Shown piece by piece: positions 1 through 7,639 of a DNA stretch of 55,516 bases. The stretch comes from Bacteroidota bacterium (GTDB lineage: Bacteria; Bacteroidota; Bacteroidia; Sphingobacteriales; Sphingobacteriaceae). The notes below the pieces were generated by a model. The model had not been told where the DNA came from, made no database searches, and saw only the letters and a list, made by a program, of their open reading frames with translations. Where the stretch lies: positions 1 to 55,516 of the forward strand of contig JABDHD010000011.1 in the NCBI GenBank assembly GCA_013285685.1, given 5' to 3'. A program made the position numbers and the translations under genes. Position 1 is the first letter of the stretch; each line of letters begins with the position of its first letter.

Positions 1-1
1 G

Positions 2-505
2 ATGTTTGTTAATCGTGATGAGGAAAAGAAGATCGACCCAAAAAACCACAAGATCGTAAAATTTGCATCAAAATATTTTGCCGTATACCCCGAATTTTCC
101 GGCGGGAAATTCTTCGTCAAAATCGATCATAAAAGGCTGATCACCCCGCTGTTTCTGGTACTGCTGATCATTGAAGGCACGGATGTGCTATTTGCTGTCG
201 ATTCTATTCCGGCTATATTTTCTATTACCAAAGACCCCTATATCGTCTTCTTCTCCAATATATTTGCCATCCTCGGCTTGCGTTCGATGTTCTTTTTGCT
301 GGTAAATATCATCGATAAGTTCCGGTTCCTGAAGATCGGCCTGGCTGCCCTGCTTACTTTTATTGGCCTAAAGATGCTGGGGGCAAATTATGTTGAGCGG
401 ATAGGCTTAACAACCGGCTATTCATTGCTGATCATTCTTTGCATTTTAATTGCCTGTATAGGGGCTTCCCTTTTGTTCCCCAAAAAAGAGCCGGCAAAAT
501 TGTAA
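2..505 (+). pseudogene. TerC-family integral membrane protein, C-terminal half
   Basis: The 167 visible residues match the C-terminal half of TerC/Alx-type membrane proteins (putative metal-ion export or membrane metal homeostasis). The run LLIIEGTDVLFAVDSIPAIF at about residues 54-73 is the family's second acidic helix, followed by PYIVFFSNIFAILGLRSM and further hydrophobic helices. The protein ends in a cytoplasmic KKEPAKL tail. Family members are about 320 aa, so the Met at position 2 is internal and the gene continues left of the window. The matching N-terminal third lies on the opposite strand at 845-1163, so this is probably one part of a gene split by inversion. If an intact N-terminus exists left of the window, this would instead be a normal partial gene. 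The family is clear; broken versus intact cannot be decided here. Confidence 0.8.
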
Positions 506-565
506 TTGGTGTCCGCTTTGCGGTTGCTCGTCCTTAACTTTGCTGCACATCAATCATGAAATCAT

Positions 566-850
566 ATGTCGACTAACAATGATAAACCCACCGTTCCGGC
601 ACTTTATGAGTGGGCCGGCGGTATGACTGCTTTTGAACAACTTTTTGACAAGTTTTATGATAAAGTATTGGCCGATGAAATACTGGAGCCGGTTTTTAAA
701 CATATGTCACCGCAGCACAGGCTGCATGTGGCTCATTTTGTGGCCGAAGTATTAGGCGGGCCAAAAGTTTACAGCAACTCGGAAGGAAGCCATTTCGAAA
801 TGATAAAAAGACACCTGCAAAAGCATTTGACCGAAAAACACCGGAAATAA
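566..850 (+). pseudogene. Group II truncated haemoglobin, 3'-truncated
   Basis: The 94 residues match the start of group II truncated haemoglobins (YjbI/GlbO type; haem protein for O2/NO chemistry). Visible: LYEWAGGM (13-20), FYDKVLADEILEPVF (30-44), the E-helix region HRLHVAHFVAEVLGGP, and a likely proximal His at 83 in MIKRHL. The family is about 125-135 aa. This copy stops after LTEKHRK, just before the conserved Trp of helix G, so helices G and H are absent. The loss falls exactly where the opposite-strand TerC fragment begins. It sits 61 bp after terC on the same strand, which suggests an ancestral terC-haemoglobin pair. A functional globin fold is unlikely without the last helices. Confidence 0.8.
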
Positions 851-1163
851 ACTCCAGGGCAAGGTTTTTACGATACAGTTGTAAACTTCCCGAAAAATCA
901 AGCGGGTTTAGCTTAAGGTGATGGAAGTTCTCGGTATTTGCCTTGTTAAGCGCCGAAAAACTGTCGATATGATGCAAAAGGTGGCCATAGCGATAAATAA
1001 AAGCATAAAAGCAAAGCGCAGCAGCAATCCATACGGCGCTCATCACCATGGCCCGCTTAATGCTAACCGCTTTATTGGGGTTGGCAAATAAACCCAGGTC
1101 AGCAGCAAGCATGGCTATTATCAGAATTATAAAGCCGGTGAGAAAAATAAGCTCGCTTTGCAT
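696..1163 (-). pseudogene. TerC-family protein, N-terminal third (inversion remnant)
   Basis: The first ~107 of 155 residues match the TerC N-terminus: MQSELIFLTGFIILIIAML with a first helix, ADLGLF, a second helix around AVWIAAALCFYAFI, and the conserved LALEFISG that normally leads into the ...EKSLSVDN helix. Homology stops at about position 845. The remaining codons to 696 only read antisense through the haemoglobin gene and have no TerC character. The start ATG overlaps the stop of the polyprenyl synthase gene (TAATG at 1161-1165), so translation was coupled. The missing middle (~70 aa) and C-terminal half match the plus-strand fragment at 2-505 and whatever lies left of it. The product is unlikely to function. 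Confidence 0.75.
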
Positions 1164-2134
1164 TATTTATTTCGTTCGGTAGTGAAACGGACCAGTTGCT
1201 CCAGTCCCCGGCGCGATTCACCTTCAGGAAAGGTATTCAGAATTTGAAATGCTTCGTCCTGGTATTTTTTCATTTGCGTTTCCGCGTATTGCAGTCCGCC
1301 GGTCTCATTTACAAAGCTAATGATCTGCCTGATCTTTTTCGGATCGTCATTATGGTTTTTAACCAGGTTGATCATCTGTTTTTTTACATCGGGCTTGCTG
1401 TTGTTAAGCGAGTAGATCAGCGGGAGGGTAACCTTCTTTTCTTTTATGTCGATACCCAAGGGTTTGCCAACGTCGTCGGTTCCAAAGTCGAACATATCGT
1501 CTTTTATTTGGAACGCAATGCCGATCTTCTCGCCAAAAAGCCGCATTTTTTCGATGGTTGCATCATCCGCTCCGGCCGAGGCAGCGCCGCATTCGCAACA
1601 GGACGCAATTAAGGAGGCTGTCTTTTGCCTGATCACCTCATAATAAACACCTTCCTCGATATCCATTTTTCGCACCTTTTCAACCTGCAGCAACTCGCCT
1701 TCAATCATTTGCTGCATCGCCCCGGAGACGATCTTCAGGAACCGAAAATCATCATGCTGTATCGATAGCAGCAAGCCCTTCGAAAGCAAATAATCGCCTA
1801 CCAAAACCGCGATCTTATTTTTCCATAAAGCGTTTATCGAAAAGAAACCCCGGCGCTGGTACGAGTTGTCAACCACGTCGTCGTGTATCAGGGTGGCGGT
1901 ATGGAGCAGTTCAACCAGGGCTGCACCCCTATGGGTCGATTCGTTAATGCCTCCGCAGATGCTTGCGGAGAAAAAAACGAACATAGGCCTGATCTGCTTG
2001 CCTTTACGCTTTACGATGTAATGGGTAATACGGTCGAGCAGCGGCACTGAGCTTTGCATAGAAGCCTTAAACTTCCCTTCAAACACATCAATATCCGCAG
2101 CTATCGGCTTTTTAATCTCGTTGATGCTCAGCAT
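1163..2134 (-). CDS. Trans-polyprenyl diphosphate synthase
   Basis: Head-to-tail prenyl transferase (octaprenyl/solanesyl diphosphate synthase type) that extends FPP with IPP to make the side chain of menaquinone. Both Asp-rich motifs are intact: DDVVD at about 85-89 (first) and DDMFD at about 212-216 (second), with GKQIRP upstream for IPP binding and the KTASL region. Length is 323 aa from the ATG at 2134, normal for the family. The frame stays open to an upstream ATG at 2188, but those 18 extra codons do not look like the family, so 2134 is preferred. Its stop overlaps the start of the TerC fragment, indicating an operon that used to continue into terC and the haemoglobin. The chain length made cannot be read from sequence. 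Confidence 0.9.
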   Translation of the reverse strand: MLSINEIKKPIAADIDVFEGKFKASMQSSVPLLDRITHYIVKRKGKQIRPMFVFFSASICGGINESTHRGAALVELLHTATLIHDDVVDNSYQRRGFFSINALWKNKIAVLVGDYLLSKGLLLSIQHDDFRFLKIVSGAMQQMIEGELLQVEKVRKMDIEEGVYYEVIRQKTASLIASCCECGAASAGADDATIEKMRLFGEKIGIAFQIKDDMFDFGTDDVGKPLGIDIKEKKVTLPLIYSLNNSKPDVKKQMINLVKNHNDDPKKIRQIISFVNETGGLQYAETQMKKYQDEAFQILNTFPEGESRRGLEQLVRFTTERNK

Positions 2135-2204
2135 TGAACTGATATAGTCTTTTTCCAGTAAGCAAACATGATGGGGTATCGGGCGCAAACATAAGGATTT
2201 TTGA

Positions 2205-2367
2205 GTAGTTCATGGTTGATAGTTCGTAGTTCATGGCAGGAAAGTTTATGGTTCACCGATCATAGTTCATGGTTCATAGCCTAAAAAGCATTATGCGCCG
2301 TTTAGCACTTTCCAAACATTTAACCTAAAATGCCAATCCTACTATGAACTATGAACTATGAACTACA
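2205..2367. repeat. Word-repeat palindromic region (GTTCATGG/CTATGAAC)
   Basis: The stretch holds many copies of short related words (TAGTTCATGG, ATAGTTC, GTTCATAG) at about 2205-2280. Their reverse complements, CTATGAACTATGAACTATG, lie at 2341-2359. The two halves can pair into a long imperfect stem with about 60 bp between them. It lies between the divergently transcribed polyprenyl synthase and the small secreted protein, so it may overlap their promoters. No mobile gene is attached. Confidence 0.7.
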
Positions 2368-2453
2368 AACCAATTAACATATTTTAACACTACCCTATTA
2401 AACTTACGGCGCTCTTTACGCTCTATCAGTATATATAACAAAACAGGAATAAT

Positions 2454-2774
2454 ATGAAAATTACAATATTCGGAGGTTTACTGGTAGCAGCTTTAGCTAT
2501 CGCCTCAGCAGCGGATGCGCAAAGCAGGACACCGGTTATCAACCGTACCCATCACCGGCAGGAACGCCGGATAACCCGGGATGTCCGCCGCGGCAGGATC
2601 ACCCGCATGCAGGCCTACCACCTGCGCCGTGATGAAGCAAGAATGAACCGCGGCCGGCGTTTGGCTTTGGCGGACGGCCGTATGGACCGCCCCGAACGCA
2701 GGCATCTGCGCCGCGAGGAAAGAAGAATACACCATGCCATCCGTCGTGATGAACGCGTTGACAGGGTGAGTTAA
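2454..2774 (+). CDS. Small secreted Arg/His-rich basic protein
   Basis: A 106-aa protein with a clear signal peptide: MKITIFGGLLVAALAIASA followed by ADAQS, cleavage likely after AxA near residue 20-22. The mature part is extremely basic, with repeated blocks of the type RRDEARMNRGRR, RRHLRREERR and HHAIRRDERVD, which suggests two or more alternating-charge helices. No enzyme motif is visible. Comparable small basic periplasmic proteins are common in Bacteroidota and have no agreed function; metal, nucleic-acid or envelope binding are all possible. It is monocistronic and ends 48 bp before a strong terminator. The coding call is good; the function is unknown. Confidence 0.7.
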   Translation: MKITIFGGLLVAALAIASAADAQSRTPVINRTHHRQERRITRDVRRGRITRMQAYHLRRDEARMNRGRRLALADGRMDRPERRHLRREERRIHHAIRRDERVDRVS

Positions 2775-2822
2775 TAATTTGATGTGTGAGTTTGTGTGAG
2801 GTTGATGAGTGAGTTTGTGTGG

Positions 2823-2852
2823 AGCGCCCGGTTTTTTCCGGGCGCTTTTTTT
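2823..2852 (+). terminator. Rho-independent terminator after the small secreted protein
   Basis: Perfect stem AGCGCCCGG / CCGGGCGCT (2823-2831 with 2838-2846), a T6 loop, then a run of seven T. This is the most convincing intrinsic terminator in the window and serves the gene ending at 2774. Confidence 0.9.
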
Positions 2853-2894
2853 ATTGGCGACAAAAGCAATATTATTTTACCTTTGCAACCTTTG

Positions 2895-2966
2895 TTGTAA
2901 TGTTGTAATGTTGTAATGTTGTAATGTTGTAATGTTGTAATGTCGGGATGTTGGGATGTTGGGATG
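2895..2966. repeat. 8-bp tandem repeat (TTGTAATG)6 plus three variants
   Basis: Six exact tandem copies of TTGTAATG (2895-2942) are followed by TCGGGATG and two TTGGGATG (2943-2966). About 10 bp later the sequence reads ACATTACAATTTGCC and ACATTACAACC, i.e. reverse-complement words of the repeat. It lies just upstream of tRNA-Ser, in the region where its promoter should be. Confidence 0.85.
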
Positions 2967-3013
2967 AAGCTAACATTACAATTTGCCAACATTACAACCT
3001 TCAAACAAAAAAG

Positions 3014-3101
3014 GGAGAGATGTCTGAGTGGTCGAAAGAGCACGCCTGGAAAGTGTGTATACCTCAAAAGGGTATCCAGGGTTCGAATCCCTGTCTCTCC
3101 G
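3014..3101 (+). tRNA. tRNA-Ser (anticodon GGA)
   Basis: Class II tRNA of 88 nt. The acceptor stem GGAGAGA (3014-3020) pairs with TCTCTCC (3094-3100), discriminator G at 3101. The anticodon stem CACGC/GTGTG holds the loop CTGGAAA with anticodon GGA at 3048-3050. A long variable arm (TATACCTCAAAAGGGTA type) and the T-loop GGTTCGAATCC are present. Anticodon GGA reads UCC and UCU serine codons. CCA is not encoded, apart from a chance CA after the discriminator. Confidence 0.95.
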
Positions 3102-3145
3102 CAAATCAACTTACTGCCTGGCGAGCGATAGCGAACAGGCAATAA

Positions 3146-3530
3146 ATTGATTTTAGCCCCGCTAATTGTGATAAGGCTTAGGTTGAAGGCCTCTAAACCT
3201 TTATTTGAAATGAACCTAAAAGCGTAAGTTTATAACTTCAACCGAACACCGTCCTTTGGATGAAAACCTTCAGTGCTGTCTTATCTATCATAATAACTTT
3301 TTGCCCTTTCTGACTTGCATCCGGTCGGTTGACCCGGCAGGCAGTTAAATTTCCTGTGCTATCGATTTGGACATGATCCATCCTATCCGGATTTCGACCC
3401 TAAAAGCATCTTTATCACATTTCAACTAAATCCCAAATCTCTTTTTAATGCTCCGGCAAACTGCTATTCACTTCTCGGGTTTTCATCGTGAACCGTGCTC
3501 CTGCCCTGAAGCTTCGGCGCATGCGTAAGT
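3146..3530. other. Intergenic region without a supported gene
   Basis: About 385 bp between tRNA-Ser and the stop of P1. I see no convincing gene. A 47-codon minus-strand frame (3238-3381) has no recognisable features. At about 3417-3441 the words CACATTTCAACTAAATCC and AAATCTC resemble the end of the 3'-flank repeat found at 7474-7560 and 28153-28240, so a decayed copy of that element may lie downstream of P1 as well. Confidence 0.5.
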
Positions 3531-6500
3531 TCACTCCGAGCGCAGGCTCTTCACCGGGTTCACCAATGCGGCTTTTACGGTTTGAAAGCTGATCGTCATC
3601 AATGTGATGATGATGGCTATCAATGCAGACAACACAAATACCCACCAGGAAATATCAGTTTTATATTGATAGTTCTCCAGCCATTTAGTCATCGCGAGAT
3701 AAGACAGCGGCGCTGCAATCAATAACGCTATGATCACCAGCACAATAAATTCTTTGGATAGTGAAGCAAACAGGGATGCAACGCTGGCGCCGAGCACCTT
3801 GCGGATACCGATCTCCTTAAACCGTTGTTCGGCCGTGAACATGGCCAGGCCCAGCAAGCCGAGGCATGAAATAAATATGGCCAGGAAGGCAAAGCCGTTG
3901 GATAGCTTGCCCACCACCTGCTCATTCTGGTAAAGCGCCTGGTATTCTAAATCGGAGAAAGCGTAATCAAATGCGAAGTTTGGGTTCAGCTCCTTGTAAA
4001 CCTTTTGAAGGCTGGCCAGCGCCTGTTTTGTTTGACCGGGCTGCGTCCGGATCACCGCGTTGCCAAAACCTTCTTGTTCGCCAAAACGGATAACAAGGGG
4101 TTTTATTTCTTCGTGAAGGGAGTTGAAATGAAAGTCTTTTAATACGCCGATGATCGTCCCTTTTTTACCCCAGAAGGTTAGCGGTTGGCCGATGGGGTTT
4201 TTATAACCGATCACGGCAAGGGCGGCCTGGTTAATCAGGTAGCCTGTGGAATCAGTCGTAAAATCTTTTGAATAATCCCTGCCTGCAGCCAGGGTTAGCT
4301 TCATGCACCGCACGAAGTCGTACCCAACCGAGGCCTGCGTAAACATGACATGGCCGTTCGGGTCCTTGCCTGTCCATTCAACGCCGCGGGTGCCATTCTC
4401 GATATTGGTAAGATCGAAGCTGGTACGGCTTACCGATTGTATGCCCGGAAGCCCCATCACCTCCTGCTTAAAAACTTCATATTTTGAAACCAGGTCGCCG
4501 TCCAGCGGCACGTAAACCAGGTTTTCGCGGTCATATCCCAAGTTTTTACTTTGGATATAATTTACCTGCTTTGAAATGACGATCGTTCCGATGATGAGTG
4601 TTATCGACAATACAAATTGAAAAACCACCAGGCCCTTGCGGAATAGTGCCACGCCCGGGCCGAGTTTCAGCGTCCCTTTTAAGACCTTGACCGGGTTAAA
4701 CGATGACAGAAATAAGGCAGGATAGCTGCCCGAAACCAAACCGGTAACTAATGTGATGATGGCCAGCCCTATCCAAAATACAGGGCGGTTAAACGGAAGG
4801 GCTATCTGCTTTTGGGTTACCTGGTTAAAGGCGGGCAGCAATACGATAAGCAGCAAAACGGCAATGCCCACCGCTATCAGCGTCACCAACATCGACTCGC
4901 CAATAAATTGTTTTATTAAAACCGACCGTTCGGCGCCCACAACTTTACGCACACCAATTTCGCGCGCCCGCTTAACCGACCGTGCGGTACTCAGGTTCAT
5001 GAAATTGATGCAGGCGATCAGCAAAATAAACAGGGCTACGATGCTGAACAGGCGCACATATTCGAAGCGGCCGCCATCTATTTTACCATTCGTAAAATTG
5101 CCATGCAGGTATAGGTCATTATACGGCTGTAAGGCCAACTGGGGCGTTAAAGCCCTGTGTTGCGGTTGGGTATAGTTATCCAGGAAATGAGCGATCTTTT
5201 TGCCCACCAGCGCCGGATCAGCGCCTGGCCGCAGCATAATAAAAGTAAGCGGGCCCGAATTTTCCCAATCTTTTGCCCATCCATTCTCATCCAAAAACTT
5301 TTGCCAGTTGAGGAGGTACTCAAACGGGGTAGACGTTGTGTTGGGCAGGTCTTCAAATACGGCCGACACGGTAAGGTTTATCGTATTCTCCAGCAAAATG
5401 TTTTTGCCTATCGCCGCTTCGGGGCCTCCAAAAAGCTGGTTGGCCATTTTATGCGAGATGGCGATGCCGGACAGCGTATTTAATGCATTTTGCGCATTTC
5501 CCTGTAAAAGTTTGGTGTCGAACATTTTAAAATAATCCGGGCTGGCAAAACTGCCGGTAAGTTTCAGCGCCTTCTCCCCCACCCTGAAGTTGTGCGGCTC
5601 TACCCAGGCCATCTGTGTGGCATATTGCACCTCGGGGATAACTTTTTTCACCTCGCCGGCGATCAGCGCGGGTGTGCCGTATGAGGCATCATCCTTATGA
5701 TCGACGTGGGTTCGCTCATAAACATCGTATATCCGCGGTCCGTTTTTATGCCACGCATCCATATCCAGTTCATTTTGCACCCACAGCAAAATAAGCAGGC
5801 CGCAGGCGATACCCACCGCCAGGCCCGAGATATTGATAAACGAATGCGCCTTGTTCCTGGCAATGTTGCGCCATGCAATTTTTAAATAATTTTTAAACAT
5901 ATAGCTGCGGTTTAATTTCTCAGAAGACCACTTTGGAGTGGTTTCGTGACTCGAAATTACCCTTGCAGAAGGAGAATAAGGTCTCAAAGTGTAAGATGGG
6001 CGCTCTTTTTCCAGCCTGCTCTTATATTCCGCCGGGCTTTTCCCGGTCATTTCCCTAAAAACGCGGTTAAAGGTGGATTTGGAATTGAAGCCGGCATCCA
6101 AGGCGATCCCGATCAGTGTTAGCCGGTCATAAGCTGGGTCCTGCATTTTCCGGATCACCTCACGGATGCGGTATTCATTAATAAAATCATTAAAGCTTTT
6201 TCTAAATGCCGTGTTAATGATCCGGGATAATTCATTGGGAGTGAGATCCAGCGTTTCCGCCAGGGAGCGTAAACTGAGTTCAGCATCCTGGTATAACAAG
6301 CCGGTCTCCATGGTTTTGCGCAGCCAATTACCTTTTTGCTTTAGCTCCGTCGCAGGCGATGGCTTTGACACAACCGGCCCGGGGGCGGGCGCCGCAATTT
6401 CAAGACTTAAGAACGCTTTGGCCGCTATCCATATCATCATCACCGCTAAAACCAGGTATAAAGGATAATAAGCATGAATGCCCGGCTGATTATGGTAATA

Positions 6501-7127
6501 AAAATAATCCACGCCCATAAAGGGCATCCACAATAGCCAAAACAGCGCAAAACGCTTCAGCAAGCGACGCAGCCAGCGCAACTGATATTGAGGGCGATCA
6601 ATAGAATTAGCGTTCAACCGCCAATGAAAGTCCCGTATTAACCTGCGGGATAGGTATAAGTAAGTGATGACCGAAATTGCCGCCAGCACCTGCAATATTG
6701 GATTAAACTCTTTGAAGATCAGCGTATCATAAGTAGCCGCGCTAGTCCTTATGCACTCTTTAATCTCCAATACCAAAACACCCAACCCCAGCAGTAAGGG
6801 GCTGAAATGCAACAGATCCCTCCGGCGGAATTTATATGCCGGCCGTGTAATTTTAAGCACATAAAAATAGATCAGGGGGCCAAGTACCAGCGAAAATTGC
6901 AGCGGCAGCCAGCTCCAGTGCGGAAAATAGATCGTCAGCGTGGTATCGATGCCCAATACCCATGCCATCTGCAAAACAACGGTCGCCAGCGCCAGGGCCA
7001 GAAAATGGTTGGCTGCCTGGTTAGTCCTTTTGGTAAACCATAATTGCAGGACGAAAGTCAGCCCGATAAATATCGTTCCCAGGAAAGCCAGGTCATAGGG
7101 GCTGATATGGAAAGTGTATGTATTCAA
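3531..7127 (-). CDS. P1: 7-TM / AraC DNA-binding / FtsX-MacB permease fusion
   Basis: One uninterrupted polypeptide of 1198 aa. Residues 1-240 hold seven predicted helices whose loops obey the positive-inside rule, with the conserved PLQFSLVLGPLIYFYVLKI in helix 3. Residues ~262-375 are an AraC-type HTH (LSLRSLAETLDLTPNELSR, then LIGIALDAGFNSKSTFNRVF, then TGKSPAEYK). A ~35-residue linker leads to Met410, which reads MFKNYLKIAWRN, the usual start of free-standing Bacteroidota permeases. A full permease follows: one helix, a large periplasmic cap, FtsX helices with RAREIGVRKVVGAERS, a second cap, last helices with EIGIRKVLGAS, ending SLRSE. The start is TTG at 7127, aligned with the other paralogs. 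The frame extends to an ATG at 7268 but would then run through the operator and a repeat. Likely role: substrate sensing or efflux linked directly to transcription control (inference). Confidence 0.85.
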   Translation of the reverse strand: MNTYTFHISPYDLAFLGTIFIGLTFVLQLWFTKRTNQAANHFLALALATVVLQMAWVLGIDTTLTIYFPHWSWLPLQFSLVLGPLIYFYVLKITRPAYKFRRRDLLHFSPLLLGLGVLVLEIKECIRTSAATYDTLIFKEFNPILQVLAAISVITYLYLSRRLIRDFHWRLNANSIDRPQYQLRWLRRLLKRFALFWLLWMPFMGVDYFYYHNQPGIHAYYPLYLVLAVMMIWIAAKAFLSLEIAAPAPGPVVSKPSPATELKQKGNWLRKTMETGLLYQDAELSLRSLAETLDLTPNELSRIINTAFRKSFNDFINEYRIREVIRKMQDPAYDRLTLIGIALDAGFNSKSTFNRVFREMTGKSPAEYKSRLEKERPSYTLRPYSPSARVISSHETTPKWSSEKLNRSYMFKNYLKIAWRNIARNKAHSFINISGLAVGIACGLLILLWVQNELDMDAWHKNGPRIYDVYERTHVDHKDDASYGTPALIAGEVKKVIPEVQYATQMAWVEPHNFRVGEKALKLTGSFASPDYFKMFDTKLLQGNAQNALNTLSGIAISHKMANQLFGGPEAAIGKNILLENTINLTVSAVFEDLPNTTSTPFEYLLNWQKFLDENGWAKDWENSGPLTFIMLRPGADPALVGKKIAHFLDNYTQPQHRALTPQLALQPYNDLYLHGNFTNGKIDGGRFEYVRLFSIVALFILLIACINFMNLSTARSVKRAREIGVRKVVGAERSVLIKQFIGESMLVTLIAVGIAVLLLIVLLPAFNQVTQKQIALPFNRPVFWIGLAIITLVTGLVSGSYPALFLSSFNPVKVLKGTLKLGPGVALFRKGLVVFQFVLSITLIIGTIVISKQVNYIQSKNLGYDRENLVYVPLDGDLVSKYEVFKQEVMGLPGIQSVSRTSFDLTNIENGTRGVEWTGKDPNGHVMFTQASVGYDFVRCMKLTLAAGRDYSKDFTTDSTGYLINQAALAVIGYKNPIGQPLTFWGKKGTIIGVLKDFHFNSLHEEIKPLVIRFGEQEGFGNAVIRTQPGQTKQALASLQKVYKELNPNFAFDYAFSDLEYQALYQNEQVVGKLSNGFAFLAIFISCLGLLGLAMFTAEQRFKEIGIRKVLGASVASLFASLSKEFIVLVIIALLIAAPLSYLAMTKWLENYQYKTDISWWVFVLSALIAIIITLMTISFQTVKAALVNPVKSLRSE

Positions 7128-7213
7128 GCAATTAGCTTCCGCAATCGCTGTTCCAAATAGATAAGCTATTGATAGATAGAAAATTACACAATATTTGAAA
7201 CGGGCGTTGTAAC

Positions 7214-7241
7214 AAAATCGAACAGCAGGCCGGTCGGTTTT
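7214..7241 (-). promoter_or_regulatory. Inverted-repeat operator candidate upstream of P1
   Basis: Arms AAAATCGAAC (7214-7223) and GGTCGGTTTT (7232-7241), 8-bp spacer, 8 of 10 positions paired, nearest edge 87 nt from the TTG start. The flank TTGTAAC precedes the left arm as in P4 and P5. A conserved TTTGGAACAG block sits 27 nt from the start, where a promoter -7 element could be. Confidence 0.6.
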
Positions 7242-7265
7242 GGAGGGAGATTTCAGAAAACCCGG

Positions 7266-7446
7266 CAAAGCGTTCCATTTTTACACACCGAACACGTGGA
7301 ACAAGATGAAACACATTGATTATCAATAATTTAAGTCTTTATTCAGTGCTTAAAATTCAGTAAGTAGTTGATAATCAGCATAAATTAAAATGCCGTTTTT
7401 GATAACAACCCATGAAATAATTGATAATCAGGATGTTCCACTTTTA
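7266..7446. repeat. Dispersed ~180-bp repeat, copy 1 (TGATAATCA family)
   Basis: Shares its layout and much sequence with 17406-17586. It begins CAAAGCGTTCC, then has GTGGAACA and TGATTATCAA, a middle GATAATCAGCATAAAT, and ends TTGATAATCA and TGTTCCACTTTT. The end words are reverse complements of the start words, so the element is a loose inverted repeat. It lies just upstream of the P1 operator. Confidence 0.75.
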
Positions 7447-7473
7447 CAATACGATGCTTTGTCTCGCGTATAT

Positions 7474-7560
7474 AAAAATGCGTCCCGTATCTCACCCCGG
7501 AACGCACCACATCGTGATTCAACTAAATCTCAGATCGCAGGTTTATGCGTCTAAGTTCTT
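7474..7560. repeat. 3'-flank repeat, copy 1
   Basis: About 87 bp nearly the same as 28153-28240: AAAAATGCGTCCCG, TATCTCACCCCGGAACGC, ACCACATCGTG, TTCAACTAAATCTCAGATCGC and CTAAGTTCTT. It contains an imperfect hairpin (GCGTCCCG/CGGAACGC). It lies downstream of P2. A pyrimidine-rich CCTTTCGCCTTT-type tract follows both copies before the permease stop codon. Confidence 0.75.
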
Positions 7561-7639
7561 TTGGTCATTAGTCACCGGTGTTTACCGGCTAATTTTCACC
7601 TTTCGCCTTTGACCTTTCGCCTTTCACCTTTTTTCCTGC

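Noticed and set aside
3238..3381. 47-codon minus-strand ORF in the gap before P1
   Set aside because: No helix, motif or neighbour logic; length is expected by chance.
3730..5175. Many plus-strand ORFs opposite P1-P5
   Set aside because: They are antisense shadows of long, well-supported minus-strand genes and have no recognisable protein features.
7128..7268. Longer N-terminus of P1 up to the ATG at 7268
   Set aside because: It would read through the conserved inverted repeat and into a dispersed repeat, and no other paralog has this extension; the TTG at 7127 aligns with the other starts.
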